Assembly (NCBI GenBank): GCA_934726435.1
Contig: CAKVDR010000003.1
Location: forward strand, 1 to 34,611
Origin: an uncultured Eubacteriales bacterium
Lineage (GTDB): Bacteria > Bacillota > Clostridia > Oscillospirales > Acutalibacteraceae
DNA length: 34,611 nt
Direction: 5' to 3'
Under the pieces are notes generated by a model. That model saw nothing but the letters and a program-made list of their open reading frames with translations. It did no database searches and was not told the origin of the DNA. Position numbers and translations under genes: made by a program. Below, in pieces: positions 34,088 through 34,611 of the stretch; the stretch's first letter is position 1; each line of letters opens with the position of its first letter.

Positions 34088-34611
34088 TTAGTCCTTATAT
34101 TTAGACTTTATCAGCTTTATTTCCTGTGCGTAACCTTCTAAGCTTTCTTGAGGAGTTTCTAAGATGAAAACAAGATCTTTAAGATATTTGTTATTCGTTA
34201 TATTTATCAAATTTTCAAGGCCGATCATGCCTTTGCCGATTTGCTCGTGCCTGTCTTTTTTGCTACCAAGAGCATTTTTACTGTCGTTCAAATGAATTAC
34301 TTTTAGTTTTGAAATGCCGATTATTTCATCAAACTGCTCAAGGACTTTTTCAAGATTCTCTGCAATGTCATAGCCGCCGTCGAAAACGTGGCAAGTGTCA
34401 AGGCAAACGCCAACTTTTTCTTTTAAATTCACGGTTTTTATTATCTGTGCTATTTCTTCGAATTTCCCGCCGATTTCGCTTCCTTTACCCGCCATGGTTT
34501 CTAGCAAAACCGTGGTTTTTTGGTCTTCTTTCAGCGCGTAATTTAGCGCGTCAGAGATTTGTTTTATGCCTGTTTCGGTTCCTTGGCCGGTGTGGCTGCC
34601 CGGATGAAGAT
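34088..34611 (-). CDS. nfo: Endonuclease IV, C-terminal part (cut by window edge)
   Basis: The last 173 codons of an apurinic/apyrimidinic endonuclease; the start lies beyond the right edge. The reading frame is open to the edge and begins with LHPGSHTGQGTETGI. Metal ligands of the family are visible: Glu in LLETMAGKG, the CLDTCHVFDGGYD block with Asp and His, HLNDSKN and KDRHEQIGKG, and Glu in ILETP near the end. The enzyme cuts DNA 5' to abasic sites in base excision repair. Four bases separate its stop from the metallophosphoesterase gene, so they share a transcript. Confidence 0.95.
   Translation of the reverse strand, partial: LHPGSHTGQGTETGIKQISDALNYALKEDQKTTVLLETMAGKGSEIGGKFEEIAQIIKTVNLKEKVGVCLDTCHVFDGGYDIAENLEKVLEQFDEIIGISKLKVIHLNDSKNALGSKKDRHEQIGKGMIGLENLINITNNKYLKDLVFILETPQESLEGYAQEIKLIKSKYKD

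Overview
The window reads as chromosomal DNA from an AT-rich, endospore-forming member of the Clostridia. The evidence is a run of sporulation genes (dacF, sigG, pdaB, sipL, spoIVA and a SpoVB-like flippase) and a SCIFF peptide with its radical SAM maturase, a pair that is a hallmark of Clostridia. Strong AGGAGG-type ribosome binding sites and SigA-like promoters with TG-extended -10 boxes fit this. No rRNA, tRNA, CRISPR array, transposase or integrase was seen, and no stretch over 300 bases lacks a gene.

Left part (1-10.7 kb), mostly sporulation. On the minus strand dacF leads into the start of an rluB-type pseudouridine synthase, cut by the window edge. Divergent from dacF is sigG, with a possible SigF-type promoter. 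sigG converges with the scfA-scfB pair (SCIFF precursor and maturase). A P-type Ca2+ ATPase diverges from scfA, followed by pdaB, sipL and spoIVA. SipL and SpoIVA are known partners in coat assembly and are adjacent here. A hairpin closes spoIVA.

Middle (10.7-17.3 kb), housekeeping: a SpoVB/YabM-like flippase, a MazG-like protein with altered motifs, HU, then uvrC with a promoter so close that its mRNA should be nearly leaderless. uvrC overlaps convergently an rluD-type synthase, which is co-transcribed with a small radical SAM-like protein carrying an unusual CX4CX2C motif.

Right-middle (17.3-26.8 kb), the accessory and most interesting part. It starts with a Nif11-type double-glycine leader fused to membrane segments and a eukaryotic-type USP (deubiquitinase-like) cysteine protease domain. 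Next come a membrane-anchored MORN-repeat protein and a 971-residue receptor (outside beta-propeller, outside Cache-like domain, HAMP, degenerate nucleotide-cyclase domain) in one operon. Divergent from these are a membrane protein joining a degenerate kinase-like domain to a LysM domain, and an LCP cell-wall ligase. A secreted BspA-type leucine-rich-repeat protein follows. Several look envelope-related and may form a surface-sensing or wall-assembly module; that is inference.

Right end (26.8-34.6 kb), one minus-strand series: nfo (endonuclease IV, cut by the window edge), a 1034-residue metallophosphoesterase without visible signal peptide, a VanY-type carboxypeptidase, gltX and glnS, with gaps or overlaps of -4 to 32 bases. 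Glutamyl- and glutaminyl-tRNA synthetase genes side by side are unusual for this phylum.

Best candidates for new biology: the Nif11-leader/USP fusion, and the SCIFF peptide whose canonical thioether-donor cysteine is replaced by serine.
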